Below are positions 33,410 through 43,743 of a stretch of DNA of 64,000 nucleotides, one piece after another (positions within the stretch are counted from its first letter, which is position 1; each line of letters begins with the position of its first letter). The stretch spans positions 124,001 through 188,000 of the forward strand of contig NZ_BMWB01000015.1 in NCBI RefSeq assembly GCF_014651015.1, given 5' to 3'. The stretch is from Streptomyces xantholiticus (lineage in GTDB: Bacteria; Actinomycetota; Actinomycetes; Streptomycetales; Streptomycetaceae). Below the pieces are notes generated by a model. It saw only the letters and a program-made list of their open reading frames with translations, ran no database searches and was not told the origin of the DNA. Made by a program: the position numbers and the translations under genes.

Positions 33410-35638
33410 ATGAGCCAGCAGCCCGCCGAGGTCCCGGTCCAGCACCCCCAGCCGTCCGTCGCGTCCATAGCCGCGCACCGACCGCACACCGTCGCCGCCA
33501 CGGTCTCCGATCTCGAACCCGACCTCGACTCGGATCTCGACTCCTACGAGGACGACGAGTCGAGGCTCGGCTCGGAGCTGCCCCAGGGGCGTTTCCTGGA
33601 CCGCGAGCGCAGCTGGCTCGCCTTCAACGAGCGGGTCCTCGAACTCGCGGAGGACCCGGCCACGCCGCTGCTCGAGCGCGCCAACTTCCTCGCGATCTTC
33701 GCGTCCAACCTGGACGAGTTCTTCATGGTCCGCGTCGCCGGCCTGAAGCGCCGGATCGCGACGGGCGTCGCCACCCGTTCGGCCTCCGGTCTGCAGCCCC
33801 GCGAGGTCCTCGATCTGATCTGGACCCGCTCGCGTGAGCTCATGGCCCGGCACGCCGCCTGCTACCAGCAGGACATCGCCCCGTCCCTGGCCGACGAGGG
33901 CATCCACCTCATCCGCTGGCCCGAGCTCACCGAGAAGGAGCAGGCCCGCCTCTTCACGCTCTTCCGGCAGCAGATCTTCCCGGTCCTGACCCCGCTCGCC
34001 GTAGACCCCGCGCACCCCTTCCCGTACATCTCGGGTCTTTCGCTGAATCTGGCCGTGGTCGTGCGCAATCCGGTCAGCGGCCACCGCCACTTCGCCCGGG
34101 TCAAGGTCCCGCCGCTGCTCTCCCGCTTCCTGGAGGCCTCGCCCCAGCGGTACGTGCCGCTGGAGGACGTCATAGCGGCGCACCTGGAAGAGCTGTTCCC
34201 CGGCATGGAGGTGCTGGCGCACCACATGTTCCGGGTGACCAGGAACGAGGACCTGGAGGTCGAGGAGGACGACGCGGAGAACCTCCTCCAGGCGCTGGAG
34301 AAGGAGCTCATGCGCCGCCGCTTCGGCCCGCCGGTGCGCCTGGAGGTCGAGGAGTCGATCGACCCGTACGTCCTTGACCTGCTGGTGCGCGAACTCAAGG
34401 TGTCGGACGCGGAGGTGTACCCGCTGCCCGGGCCGCTGGACCTGACCGGACTGTTCGGCATCTCGGCGCTGGACCGGCCGGAGCTGAAGTTCCCGAAGTT
34501 CGTCGCGGGTACCCACCGCGACCTCTCCGAGGTCGAGTCGGCGTCCGCGCCCGACATCTTCATGGCGCTGCGCGAGCGGGACGTGCTGCTGCACCACCCG
34601 TACGACTCCTTCTCGACGTCCGTCCAGGCCTTCCTGGAGCAGGCCGCGGCCGACCCCGACGTCCTCGCGATCAAGCAGACGCTGTACCGGACGTCCGGCG
34701 ACTCCCCGATAGTCGACGCGCTGATCGACGCCGCCGAGTCGGGCAAGCAGGTCCTGGTCCTCGTCGAGATCAAGGCCCGCTTCGACGAGCAGGCCAACAT
34801 CAAGTGGGCCCGCAAGCTGGAGGAGTCCGGCTGCCACGTCGTGTACGGCCTCGTGGGCCTCAAGACGCACTGCAAGCTGTCGCTCGTCGTCCGCCAGGAG
34901 GGCGAGACGCTGCGGCGCTACTCGCACGTCGGCACCGGCAACTACCACCCGAAGACCGCCCGGCTCTACGAGGACCTGGGGCTGCTCACCGCGGACCCGC
35001 AGGTCGGCGCGGACCTCTCGGACCTGTTCAACCGGCTGTCCGGGTACTCGCGCCGCGAGACGTACCGGCGGCTGCTGGTCGCGCCCAAGTCACTGCGTGA
35101 CGGGCTGATCTCCCGGATCAACAAGGAGATCGTCCATCACCGGGCCGGCCGCCCCGCGTACGTCCGCATCAAGGTCAACTCGATGGTGGACGAGGCGATC
35201 ATCGACGCCTGCTACCGGGCGGCGACGGCAGGCGTCCCGGTCGACATCTGGGTCCGCGGCATCTGCGCGATACGACCCGGCGTGACGGGCCTCTCGGAGA
35301 ACATCCGGGTCCGTTCGGTCCTCGGCCGCTTCCTGGAGCACTCCCGGATCTTCGCCTTCGGCAACGGCGGCGAGCCCGAAGTGTGGTTCGGCAGCGCCGA
35401 CATGATGCACAGGAACCTCGATCGCCGGATCGAGGCGCTGGTACGGGTCACCGACCCGGCCCACCGCGCGGCTCTCACCAGGCTGTTCGAGACCGGCATG
35501 TCCGACACCACGTCCTCCTGGCACCTGGGCCCGGACGGCGCGTGGACCCGGCATGCGACGGACTCCGACGGCCAGCCGCTGCGGCATGTACAGGAGACGC
35601 TCATAGACGCCCGGAGGCGCCGGCGTGCACAGCCCTGA
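33410..35638 (+). CDS. ppk: Polyphosphate kinase 1
   Basis: The 742-residue PPK1 makes polyphosphate from ATP reversibly. After an acidic, disordered start of about 60 residues come the N-terminal, head and two phospholipase-D-like catalytic domains. The phospho-acceptor histidine is probably His506 in RYSHVGTGNYH. The gene leads a ppk-CHAD-Nudix run in which each gene overlaps the next, and pstS follows. In S. coelicolor ppk is under PhoP control. I could not pick out a PHO box here by eye. Confidence 0.95.
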   Translation: MSQQPAEVPVQHPQPSVASIAAHRPHTVAATVSDLEPDLDSDLDSYEDDESRLGSELPQGRFLDRERSWLAFNERVLELAEDPATPLLERANFLAIFASNLDEFFMVRVAGLKRRIATGVATRSASGLQPREVLDLIWTRSRELMARHAACYQQDIAPSLADEGIHLIRWPELTEKEQARLFTLFRQQIFPVLTPLAVDPAHPFPYISGLSLNLAVVVRNPVSGHRHFARVKVPPLLSRFLEASPQRYVPLEDVIAAHLEELFPGMEVLAHHMFRVTRNEDLEVEEDDAENLLQALEKELMRRRFGPPVRLEVEESIDPYVLDLLVRELKVSDAEVYPLPGPLDLTGLFGISALDRPELKFPKFVAGTHRDLSEVESASAPDIFMALRERDVLLHHPYDSFSTSVQAFLEQAAADPDVLAIKQTLYRTSGDSPIVDALIDAAESGKQVLVLVEIKARFDEQANIKWARKLEESGCHVVYGLVGLKTHCKLSLVVRQEGETLRRYSHVGTGNYHPKTARLYEDLGLLTADPQVGADLSDLFNRLSGYSRRETYRRLLVAPKSLRDGLISRINKEIVHHRAGRPAYVRIKVNSMVDEAIIDACYRAATAGVPVDIWVRGICAIRPGVTGLSENIRVRSVLGRFLEHSRIFAFGNGGEPEVWFGSADMMHRNLDRRIEALVRVTDPAHRAALTRLFETGMSDTTSSWHLGPDGAWTRHATDSDGQPLRHVQETLIDARRRRRAQP

Positions 35639-37010
35639 TCTTTCCCGGCCGGACACCGTCCCCGACGGCACTTTCGCGGGTACGGCGGGCGAGGCGGTGG
35701 CCCACTACCTCCATGCCCAGGCCGCCGAGTTCCTGCGCAGCCTGCGCCGGCACGGCGAGAGCGGCGCGGAGACGGCGGCGGTCGCGGAATCGGCCCGCGC
35801 GCTGCGGGCCGCGTCCCGCCGCATCAGCGGCACGCTCCACACGTTCCGCCCCCTGCTGGATGCGGCGTGGGCGGACGGCCTGCGGACCGAGCTGGCGTGG
35901 CTGTCGACGACGCTGGCCCAGGAACACGCCTTCACCTCCCGGCTGTCCCGCCTCCTCGACGCGCTCTCCCGTCTCTCGGGCACGTCCCCCCTCCCTCCGG
36001 CCCGCGGCGAATCCCTGCCGCTGCGCGGGCCGGGCGCCGTAACGGGGGGCGGTGATCTCTCCGCCCCGGCCCGCCGAGGAAGCCACAGCAGCGGCCACGC
36101 GGCGGTCCGTAACGCGTCCGGATCGAGCGCCGCAGGCGACACCACCGTGGCCACAGGCGCCGATCACAGGAGCCCGGCCCGGGGGACGCCCCCCGGACCC
36201 TCGAACAACGGCGCCCCCCCGACCGGGAGGGTCGACGGCCGTTCCGGCAGTGCAGCCGGGCCGGGCGCCGCCGACGACACCCACGGACCTGACGCCGCAG
36301 TCGGCGACGGCCCCGAAGGGCCCGGGCGCTCCGCGCGCGGAGCGGGCCGCGGCGGCGGGGGTGCACTGGATGTCGGAGCCGCGCGGGCCGGGGCGTTGCT
36401 GGAACGGCAGCTCACCCTCGCCCGGACCCGCGCCCACTCCGCCGCGCTCCAGGCGCTCGGTTCGTCCCGCTTCCACGCGGTCGCGGACGCCGTCGCCTTA
36501 CTGGCCTCCGAGCTCCCGCTCGGACCCGCGGCCGCAGGACCCGCCGCGGAGACGCTCGCCCTGCCCGCGGAGGCCGCCGAGCGGCGGCTGCTCGCGGCGG
36601 TCGCCGAACTGCCGCTCGGCAGGGCGGCCCACCCGTACAACGCCGAAGCACTGTTCAGCGGCCTCGCCACCGCCGCCGGCGAGGCGCAGGACGCGCCCTG
36701 GCACGAGGTCCGCAGGCTGCTGCGGCTGCACCGCTACGCGCAGGAGGTGCTGCACCCCACCGGGGACCCGGTCCTGTGCCACGCCGGCCTGGTGCTCGAC
36801 CGGCATCGCGACGCCGCGGAAGCGGCAGCCGCGGCCGCCGCGGCTGCCCGTACTCCGCGTATCGCCCCGGCCACCGCGTACGCCCTGGGCGTGCTCCATG
36901 CCGACCAGCGGCACGAGGTCGAGGCGGCCCGGTTCGCCTTCCAGCAGGAGTGGCGCCACGCCACCGCGCCGCACGCCACCACGGCGGTCACGGCGGTCAC
37001 GGCGCCATGA
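35625..37010 (+). CDS. CHAD-domain protein, split by a low-complexity insert
   Basis: The 461-residue protein has conserved-His helical segments of a CHAD domain in residues 20-115 (AVAHYLHAQ, LRAASRRISGTLHTFRPLL) and 265-420 (RLLRLHRYAQEVLHPTG, CHAGLVLDRHRD). They are separated by about 130 residues of Gly/Ala/Pro-rich sequence. CHAD domains bind polyphosphate, so coupling to ppk (overlap of 14 bases, GGAGG before GTG 35625) is meaningful. It contains an in-frame TTA codon at 36498, which would make translation depend on the developmental tRNA bldA. Confidence 0.85.
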   Translation: MHSPDLSRPDTVPDGTFAGTAGEAVAHYLHAQAAEFLRSLRRHGESGAETAAVAESARALRAASRRISGTLHTFRPLLDAAWADGLRTELAWLSTTLAQEHAFTSRLSRLLDALSRLSGTSPLPPARGESLPLRGPGAVTGGGDLSAPARRGSHSSGHAAVRNASGSSAAGDTTVATGADHRSPARGTPPGPSNNGAPPTGRVDGRSGSAAGPGAADDTHGPDAAVGDGPEGPGRSARGAGRGGGGALDVGAARAGALLERQLTLARTRAHSAALQALGSSRFHAVADAVALLASELPLGPAAAGPAAETLALPAEAAERRLLAAVAELPLGRAAHPYNAEALFSGLATAAGEAQDAPWHEVRRLLRLHRYAQEVLHPTGDPVLCHAGLVLDRHRDAAEAAAAAAAAARTPRIAPATAYALGVLHADQRHEVEAARFAFQQEWRHATAPHATTAVTAVTAP

Positions 37011-37426
37011 ACGGCCGGGACACCGTGCTCGCCGCGGGGTGCGTGCTCTGGCGCCGCTCCCCGCACGGGGACGACGGTCTCGAGATCTGCCTCGTACACC
37101 GCCCGAAGTACGACGACTGGTCCCACCCCAAGGGCAAGCTGAAGCGCGGCGAGGACACGCTCGCCGCCGCGCTGCGCGAGGTGCTGGAGGAGACGGGCCA
37201 CCGCTGTGTCCCCGGCGCCCGCCTGCCCACCATGCGCTATCTCGCGAACGGCCGGCCCAAGCAGGTCACCTACTGGGCCGCAGAGGCGACCACCGGTTCC
37301 TTCGCCTCGGGCAAGGAGGTCGACCGCATCGTGTGGCTGCCGCCCGCCGCCGCGCGGAACAGGCTCACCCAGCCCCGTGACCGGGCCCTGGTCGACGCGC
37401 TGCTGCAGGCGCTGAACAGGGCGTGA
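37007..37426 (+). CDS. Nudix hydrolase (MutT1-like)
   Basis: The 139-residue enzyme has an intact Nudix box in GKLKRGED..LREVLEETG. The order after ppk recalls mycobacterial mutT1-ppk1, although the phosphatase domain of MutT1 is absent. Likely substrates are oxidised nucleotides, Np(n)N or other pyrophosphates. It overlaps the CHAD gene by ATGA. Confidence 0.9.
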   Translation: MNGRDTVLAAGCVLWRRSPHGDDGLEICLVHRPKYDDWSHPKGKLKRGEDTLAAALREVLEETGHRCVPGARLPTMRYLANGRPKQVTYWAAEATTGSFASGKEVDRIVWLPPAAARNRLTQPRDRALVDALLQALNRA

Positions 37427-37543
37427 CCGGGAGCGGGCGCATGCCCCTCCGGTCCCGATCCGCACCTCGTACCCGTCCCCCCGAACGGGTGGACGTCCGC
37501 AGGAGCACGGGGCCGCCGAAGGAGCACCGGGTCGCCGGTCACG

Positions 37544-37565
37544 GTTCACCTTGCGTTCACTCTCT
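37544..37565 (+). promoter_or_regulatory. PHO box upstream of pstS
   Basis: GTTCACCTTGC (37544-37554) and GTTCACTCTCT (37555-37565) are two 11-bp direct repeats with the GTTCA core bound by PhoP in Streptomyces. A palindromic hairpin GACCGGCAC-G-GTGCCGGTC (37614-37632) lies between this box and the pstS start and should be in the 5' leader. Confidence 0.85.
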
Positions 37566-37689
37566 CCCGTCGGCCGCTTCATCTCATCTGCCTAATTTCG
37601 GCCCCAGACGGGTGACCGGCACGGTGCCGGTCCCCCCACCCCCGACGCACGCCGCCACCGACGGCGGCAACTGGAAGGAACACCAGAAA

Positions 37690-38823
37690 GTGAAGCTTCA
37701 GCGCAAGAACGGGCTTCGCGCCACCGCGCTCGGCGCCCTCGCGATCTCCGGCGCCCTGGTCCTCACGGCGTGTGGTTCGGACAACAACACGGACGCCGAC
37801 ACCGGCGGCGAGAAGACCAGCGCTGCGTCGAACATCAAGTGCGACGAGGCCAAGGGCCAGATCCTCGCAGCCGGCTCGAGCGCCCAGAAGAACGCCATGG
37901 ACGTGTGGGTCAACGCCTTCCAGGCAGCCTGCTCCGGCGTCGAGGTCAACTACCAGGCGATCGGCTCCGGCGGCGGTATCACCAAGTTCAACCAGGGCCA
38001 GGTCGCCTTCGCCGGCTCCGACTCCGCGCTGAAGCCGGAGGAGGTCGAGGAGTCGAAGAAGATCTGCAAGGGCGGCCAGGGCATCAACCTGCCGATGGTC
38101 GGCGGCCCCGTCGCGATCGGCTACAACCTGGAGGGCGTGGACAACCTCGTCCTCGACGCCACCACCATCGCGAAGATCTTCGACTCGAAGATCACCAAGT
38201 GGAACGACCCGGCCATCGCGAAGCTCAACCCCGACGCGAAGCTGCCGGACTCCTCCATCCAGGCGTTCCACCGCTCCGACGAGTCGGGCACCACGCAGAA
38301 CCTGCACAAGTACCTCAGCGAGGCCGCCCCGGCCGACTGGAAGCACGACCCCAAGTCGAAGTCGTGGCTGGCCCCCGGTGGCCAGGCCGCCAACGGTTCC
38401 TCCGGTGTCGCCTCCCAGGTGAAGCAGACGCAGGGCTCGATCGGCTACTTCGAGCTGTCGTACGCGGCCTCGCAGTCGATCTCCACCGTCAAGCTGGACA
38501 CCGGTGCCGCCGCCCCGGTCGAGGCGACCAGCGAGAACGCCTCCAAGGCCATCGCCGCCGCCAAGATCAAGGGCACCGGCAAGGACCTGGCCCTGTCCCT
38601 CGACTACAAGACCAAGGTCGAGGGCGCCTACCCGATCATCCTCGTGACGTACGAGATCGCCTGCGACAAGGGCAACAAGGCGGAGACCCTGCCGACCCTG
38701 AAGGCGTTCCTCAACTACACCGCCGGCGAGGAGGGCCAGAAGGTGCTCTCCGAGGCCGGCTACGCGCCGCTGCCGGCCGAGATCGCGACCAAGGTCCGCG
38801 AGATCGTCCCCACCCTGTCCTGA
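37690..38823 (+). CDS. pstS: PstS phosphate-binding lipoprotein
   Basis: The 377-residue protein starts at GTG 37690 behind GGAAGGAA. It has a lipoprotein signal with lipobox LTAC (Cys28). The phosphate-binding domain carries LAAGSSAQ, AIGSGGGITKF, AFAGSD and HRSDESGTTQN. It captures phosphate outside the membrane for the PstCAB transporter and is preceded by a PHO box. Confidence 0.95.
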   Translation: MKLQRKNGLRATALGALAISGALVLTACGSDNNTDADTGGEKTSAASNIKCDEAKGQILAAGSSAQKNAMDVWVNAFQAACSGVEVNYQAIGSGGGITKFNQGQVAFAGSDSALKPEEVEESKKICKGGQGINLPMVGGPVAIGYNLEGVDNLVLDATTIAKIFDSKITKWNDPAIAKLNPDAKLPDSSIQAFHRSDESGTTQNLHKYLSEAAPADWKHDPKSKSWLAPGGQAANGSSGVASQVKQTQGSIGYFELSYAASQSISTVKLDTGAAAPVEATSENASKAIAAAKIKGTGKDLALSLDYKTKVEGAYPIILVTYEIACDKGNKAETLPTLKAFLNYTAGEEGQKVLSEAGYAPLPAEIATKVREIVPTLS

Positions 38824-38916
38824 TGTCCGGCCGGGGCCGGTCCGTGCCACGGACCGGCCCCGGCATCCGGTGCACCGCCGCCTGGAGCCCGACGGCTCCG
38901 CAGACCGGAGACCCCG

Positions 38917-39912
38917 ATGGATACAACAACCACCGCATCAGCCCCACCGCCCCGTGCGCCTGAAGCAGAGCGCACCATGCGAGGCAAGACCCGGCCCGGT
39001 GACCGCATCTTCCTGGGCCTGTCCCGGGGAGCCGGCATCTCCCTCCTGGTGATCATGGCCGCGATCGCGGGATTCCTCGCGTACCGCGCCGGCATCGCCA
39101 TATCGAAGGACGACGCCAACTTCCTCACCGAGTCCGAGTGGAACCCGGCCGGTAACCCGCCGGTCTTCGGCATCGCCGTGCTCGCCTTCGGCACGATCGT
39201 GAGCTCGGTCATAGCAATGATCATCGCCGTGCCGGTCGCCATCGGCATCGCGCTGTTCATCTCGCACTACGCGCCGCGGAAGCTCGCCGCCCCACTCGCC
39301 TACGTCGTCGACCTGCTCGCCGCCGTGCCCAGCATCATCTACGGCCTCTGGGGCGCCCTCTTCCTGGTGCCCTACCTCGACGGCCTGAACAGCTGGCTCG
39401 ACGAGTACCTCGGCTGGACGTACATCTTCGAGAAGACCGGCGAGGGCGTCGCCCGCAACCTGTTCACCGTGGGCATCCTGCTCGCGATCATGATCCTGCC
39501 GATCATCACCAACGTCACCCGTGAGGTCTTCCTCCAGGTGCCGAAGATGCACGAAGAGGCCGCTCTCGCCCTCGGCGCCACGCGCTGGGAGGTCATCCGC
39601 ATGTCGGTGCTGCCCTTCGGCCGCTCCGGCATCATCAGCGCCTCCATGCTGGGTCTCGGCCGCGCCCTCGGCGAGACGATGGCCGTCGCCGTCGTCCTGT
39701 CGCCCAGCTTCATCATCTCCGGCCACCTGCTGGACCCGGGCGGCGGCACCTTCGCCCAGAACATCGCCGCGAAGTTCAACGAGGCGGACGGGTTCGGCCG
39801 GGACGCGCTGATCGCCTCCGGTCTCGTCCTGTTCGTGATCACTCTGCTGGTCAACGGAGCGGCCCGCGCGATCATCGCCCGCCGCAAGGAGTACTCGGGG
39901 GCCAACGCATGA
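38917..39912 (+). CDS. pstC: Phosphate ABC transporter permease PstC
   Basis: The 331-residue permease has six helices and the EAA-type loop EEAALALGATRWEVIRMSVLP. It follows pstS by 93 nt and overlaps pstA by ATGA. Confidence 0.94.
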   Translation: MDTTTTASAPPPRAPEAERTMRGKTRPGDRIFLGLSRGAGISLLVIMAAIAGFLAYRAGIAISKDDANFLTESEWNPAGNPPVFGIAVLAFGTIVSSVIAMIIAVPVAIGIALFISHYAPRKLAAPLAYVVDLLAAVPSIIYGLWGALFLVPYLDGLNSWLDEYLGWTYIFEKTGEGVARNLFTVGILLAIMILPIITNVTREVFLQVPKMHEEAALALGATRWEVIRMSVLPFGRSGIISASMLGLGRALGETMAVAVVLSPSFIISGHLLDPGGGTFAQNIAAKFNEADGFGRDALIASGLVLFVITLLVNGAARAIIARRKEYSGANA

Positions 39913-40982
39913 GCCAGACCCTTCAGGACAAGCGTCCGGTGGCCGCCGTTCGCACCGGCTCCCTCTCCCACGCCCGCATGCCGCGCTGGGCCCCGGCCGC
40001 CATCGCGGTCGGCTCGATCGCCGCGGGCTGCGGGATCGGCAGTGCCGCCGGCTGGCACAGCCGCGTCCAGTGGGGCATCATCGCCGCCCTGATCTTCGTT
40101 CTCGCCACCTACGTGATCACCACCAAGGTCGAGAACTCCCGCCAGGCCAAGGACCGCGTCGCCACCAGCCTCGTCTGGGTGTGCTTCGTCCTGGCCGTCG
40201 TGCCGCTGCTCTCGCTGGCCTGGGTCACTGTCAAGGAGGGCATGGAAGTCGTCGACGGCTACTTCCTCGGCCACTCCATGAACGGCGTCCTCGACGTGCA
40301 GCCCGGCGGCGGCATCTACCACGCCCTGCTCGGCACCGTCGAGCAGGTCCTGATCGCCGCGGTGATCGCCGCCCCGATCGGCCTGCTCACCGCGATCTAC
40401 CTCGTCGAGTACGGACGCGGAAAGCTGGCCAAGGCCGTCACCTTCTTCGTCGACGTCATGACCGGCATCCCCTCCATCGTCGCGGGCCTGTTCATCCTCG
40501 CGACCTGGAACCTGATGCTGGGCTTCGGCCCCTCCGGCTTCGCCGGCGGACTCGCACTCGCCATCCTGATGATGCCGGTGGTCGTCCGCTCCACCGAGGA
40601 AATGCTGAAGCTGGTCCCGAACGAGCTGCGCGAGGCCTCCCTCGCCCTGGGCGTACCGAAGTGGCGGACCATCCTGAAGGTGGTCCTGCCCACCGCGATC
40701 GGTGGCATCACCACCGGTGTGATGCTCGCCGTCGCGCGCGTCACCGGTGAGACCGCCCCGGTACTGCTCCTCGTTTTCGGCACGAGGCTGATCAACCCGA
40801 ACCCCTTCGAAGGCGCCCAGTCCTCGCTGCCGCTCTACGTGTACGAGCAGTACGCGGTCGGCACCGACGCCTCGATCGCGCGCGCCTGGGGCGCCGCCCT
40901 GGTTCTGATCGCCTTCGTCATGATCCTCAACCTGGTGGCCCGCGGCATCGCCCGCTGGAAGGCCCCGAAGACCGGAAAGTAG
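39909..40982 (+). CDS. pstA: Phosphate ABC transporter permease PstA
   Basis: The 357-residue permease has the EAA loop NELREASLALGVPKWRTILKV. It also has extra N-terminal helices (AIAVGSIAAGCGIGSAAG, IIAALIFVLATYVI) compared with shorter PstA proteins, as usual in Streptomyces. It pairs with PstC to form the channel. Confidence 0.94.
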   Translation: MSQTLQDKRPVAAVRTGSLSHARMPRWAPAAIAVGSIAAGCGIGSAAGWHSRVQWGIIAALIFVLATYVITTKVENSRQAKDRVATSLVWVCFVLAVVPLLSLAWVTVKEGMEVVDGYFLGHSMNGVLDVQPGGGIYHALLGTVEQVLIAAVIAAPIGLLTAIYLVEYGRGKLAKAVTFFVDVMTGIPSIVAGLFILATWNLMLGFGPSGFAGGLALAILMMPVVVRSTEEMLKLVPNELREASLALGVPKWRTILKVVLPTAIGGITTGVMLAVARVTGETAPVLLLVFGTRLINPNPFEGAQSSLPLYVYEQYAVGTDASIARAWGAALVLIAFVMILNLVARGIARWKAPKTGK

Positions 40983-40989
40983 AACCACC

Positions 40990-41766
<777 letters not shown>

Positions 41767-41809
41767 GGCGTCTGCGGGTGCTGCATGGCGGTGCCACCCG
41801 CAAGACGAC

Positions 41810-41847
41810 GGGCCCGCCCCTCTCCCGGGGGGCGGGCCCCACACTTT
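41810..41847 (+). terminator. Intrinsic terminator of the pst operon
   Basis: GGGCCCGCCCC (41810-41820) and GGGGCGGGCCC (41829-41839) form a perfect 11-bp stem with an 8-nt loop, and CACACTTTT follows. A weaker stem TGCGGGTG/CACCCGCA precedes it. Confidence 0.85.
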
Positions 41848-42054
41848 TCCCTCGACCGCGGGCCGCTCTGGTCGGGGCTCCGCCCCGATCCCCGCGCCTC
41901 AACCGCCGGCGAGGCTGGTCTGCCTCCCGCCCGCAGTAACGGTTGCCGCGCGCAGCGTCAATCCACCCTCGCTCGGGGCACCACCCACGGCCGCCAGGCC
42001 GTAGGGGAGGTTGGAGACCACGCACGAAGCGCTGCCGTCCGGCGGCCGGGCGAA

Positions 42055-42600
42055 TCCCCGAAACACCGCGCGGACCGCAGCGAACGGGCCCGGAACGGAG
42101 CCCGGAACCGGCCCGGGCCCTGGCCCTGGCCCCGAGCAACGCCCGCAGGCGGCGGGTTACGGGGTCGGGGCGGAGCCCCGAACGGGCCCAGGCACCGCGC
42201 GGACCGCAATGAACAGGCCGGTCGGGGGGCGGAGCCCGGAACAGGCCCGGGGGCGGAGCCCGGCACGGGGTCCGGGGCGTGGCCCCGAGCAACGCCCGCA
42301 GGGCGGGTTACAGGGTCGGGGCGTGGCCCCGACCGGGCCCGGGCCGTGGCCCCGAGCAACACCCGCAGGCGGCGGGTTACGGGGTCGGGGCGGAGCCCCG
42401 AACGGGCCCAGGCACCGCGCGGACCGCAATGAACAGGCCGGTCGGGGGCGGAGCCCGGAACAGGCCCGGGGGCGGACCCCGGCACGGGGTCCGGAGCGTG
42501 GCTTCGAGCAACGCCCGCAGGGCGGGTTACAGGGTCGGGGGCGGAGCCCGGAACAGGCCCCGGGCGGAGCCCGGCACGGGGTCCGGGGCGGAGCCCCGGT
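42055..42600. repeat. Degenerate tandem array of about 220-bp G+C-rich units
   Basis: A block beginning GCAGGCGGCGGGTTACGGGG occurs at 42146 and again at 42366, 220 bp apart, and the match runs on for about 180 bp with few changes. A third, more diverged unit precedes it near 42055-42130. Each unit is built from short palindromes such as CGGGGCGGAGCCCCG. Long open frames across it are arginine- and proline-rich products of base composition, not genes. It lies between the convergent pstB and pit genes. Apart from the pst terminator and a shorter repeat, I see nothing else in 41848-42739. Confidence 0.85.
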
Positions 42601-42686
42601 TCGGGAAGGGGCGGGGTGGGGAAGAGCACCGCGCAGCGGCAACCCGCACACACCACGCCCCCCGCCGCCCCACCGGGCAACGGGGC

Positions 42687-42718
42687 CATGAGGCCATGAG
42701 GCCATGAGGCCATGAGGC
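42687..42718. repeat. Four perfect copies of the octamer CATGAGGC
   Basis: CATGAGGC is repeated four times head to tail directly before the convergent pit stop codon. It is a simple tandem repeat likely to vary in copy number between strains. Confidence 0.92.
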
Positions 42719-42739
42719 ACTCCGGACCGGAACGACCGG

Positions 42740-43738
42740 TCAGCCGAAGACCAGGTACACCACGCCATAGCTGAGCGCAGCGACCAGCGCCGCCGCCGGC
42801 ATCGTGATGAACCACCCCATGATGATGTTCTTCGCGACACCCCACCGCACCGCGTTCACCCGCTTCGTCGCCCCGACACCCATGATCGCCGAGGTGATCA
42901 CATGCGTCGTCGAGATCGGCGCGTGGAACAGGAACGCCGAGCCGAACATGATCGACGCGCCCGTCGTCTCCGCCGCGAACCCCTGCGGCGGGTCCAGCTC
43001 GATGATCTTGCGGCCGAGCGTCCGCATGATGCGCCAGCCGCCCGCGTACGTGCCGAGCGACAGCATCACCGCGCACGCGATCTTGACCCAGACCGGGATC
43101 GGGTCGCCGGCGTTCTCGACGTCGGAGATGACGAGGGCCATCACCACGATGCCCATCGTCTTCTGGGCGTCCTGAAGACCGTGACCGAGCGCCATGCCCG
43201 CCGCGGAGACCGTCTGTGCGATACGGAAGCCGCGCTTCGCCTTGTGCGGGTTGGCATTTCGGAAGATCCACATGATCGAGACCATCACCAGATAGCCGAC
43301 GACCAGACCGACGACCGGCGAGACGAACATCGGGATGACGACCTTCTCGAGCACACCGGTCCAGATGACCTCCGTCCCGCCGGCCAGAGCCGCGCCGACC
43401 ATGCCGCCGAACAGCGCGTGCGACGAGGACGACGGCAGGCCGAAGTACCAGGTGATCAGGTTCCAGACGATCGCACCGACCAGCGCCGCGAACAGGATGC
43501 CCATGCCGCGCGAGCCGACCGGGGTCTCGATGAGCCCCTCGCTGACCGTCTTGGCGACGCCCTGTCCGAGGAACGCACCCGCGAGGTTCATCACCGCGGC
43601 CATCGCCAGCGCGACGCGGGGGGTCAGTGCCCGTGTGGAGACGGAGGTCGCGATCGCGTTCGCGGAGTCGTGGAAGCCGTTGGTGTAGGTGAAGAAGAGC
43701 GCGACCCCGATGGTCACGACCAGGGCGAAGGTGTCCAC
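42740..43738 (-). CDS. pit: Low-affinity phosphate transporter, PiT family
   Basis: The 332-residue permease has the duplicated PiT signature: FTYTNGFHDSANAIATSV near the N-terminus and the second copy around GMALGHGLQDAQKTMGIV. It has about ten helices. It lies five bases after the DUF47 gene, a standard pairing (SCO4137-SCO4138 from memory). Confidence 0.93.
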   Translation of the reverse strand: MDTFALVVTIGVALFFTYTNGFHDSANAIATSVSTRALTPRVALAMAAVMNLAGAFLGQGVAKTVSEGLIETPVGSRGMGILFAALVGAIVWNLITWYFGLPSSSSHALFGGMVGAALAGGTEVIWTGVLEKVVIPMFVSPVVGLVVGYLVMVSIMWIFRNANPHKAKRGFRIAQTVSAAGMALGHGLQDAQKTMGIVVMALVISDVENAGDPIPVWVKIACAVMLSLGTYAGGWRIMRTLGRKIIELDPPQGFAAETTGASIMFGSAFLFHAPISTTHVITSAIMGVGATKRVNAVRWGVAKNIIMGWFITMPAAALVAALSYGVVYLVFG

Positions 43739-43743
43739 GTGGT

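Noticed and set aside
41880..42660. Long Arg/Pro/Gly-rich ORFs on both strands in the pstB-pit gap
   Set aside because: They follow the period of the DNA repeats, have no ribosome-binding sites, and exist in several frames at once, as expected from G+C-rich repeats without stop codons.
42055..42718. CRISPR-like array
   Set aside because: The units are about 220 bp and contiguous, with no short repeats separated by unique spacers, and no cas genes are present.
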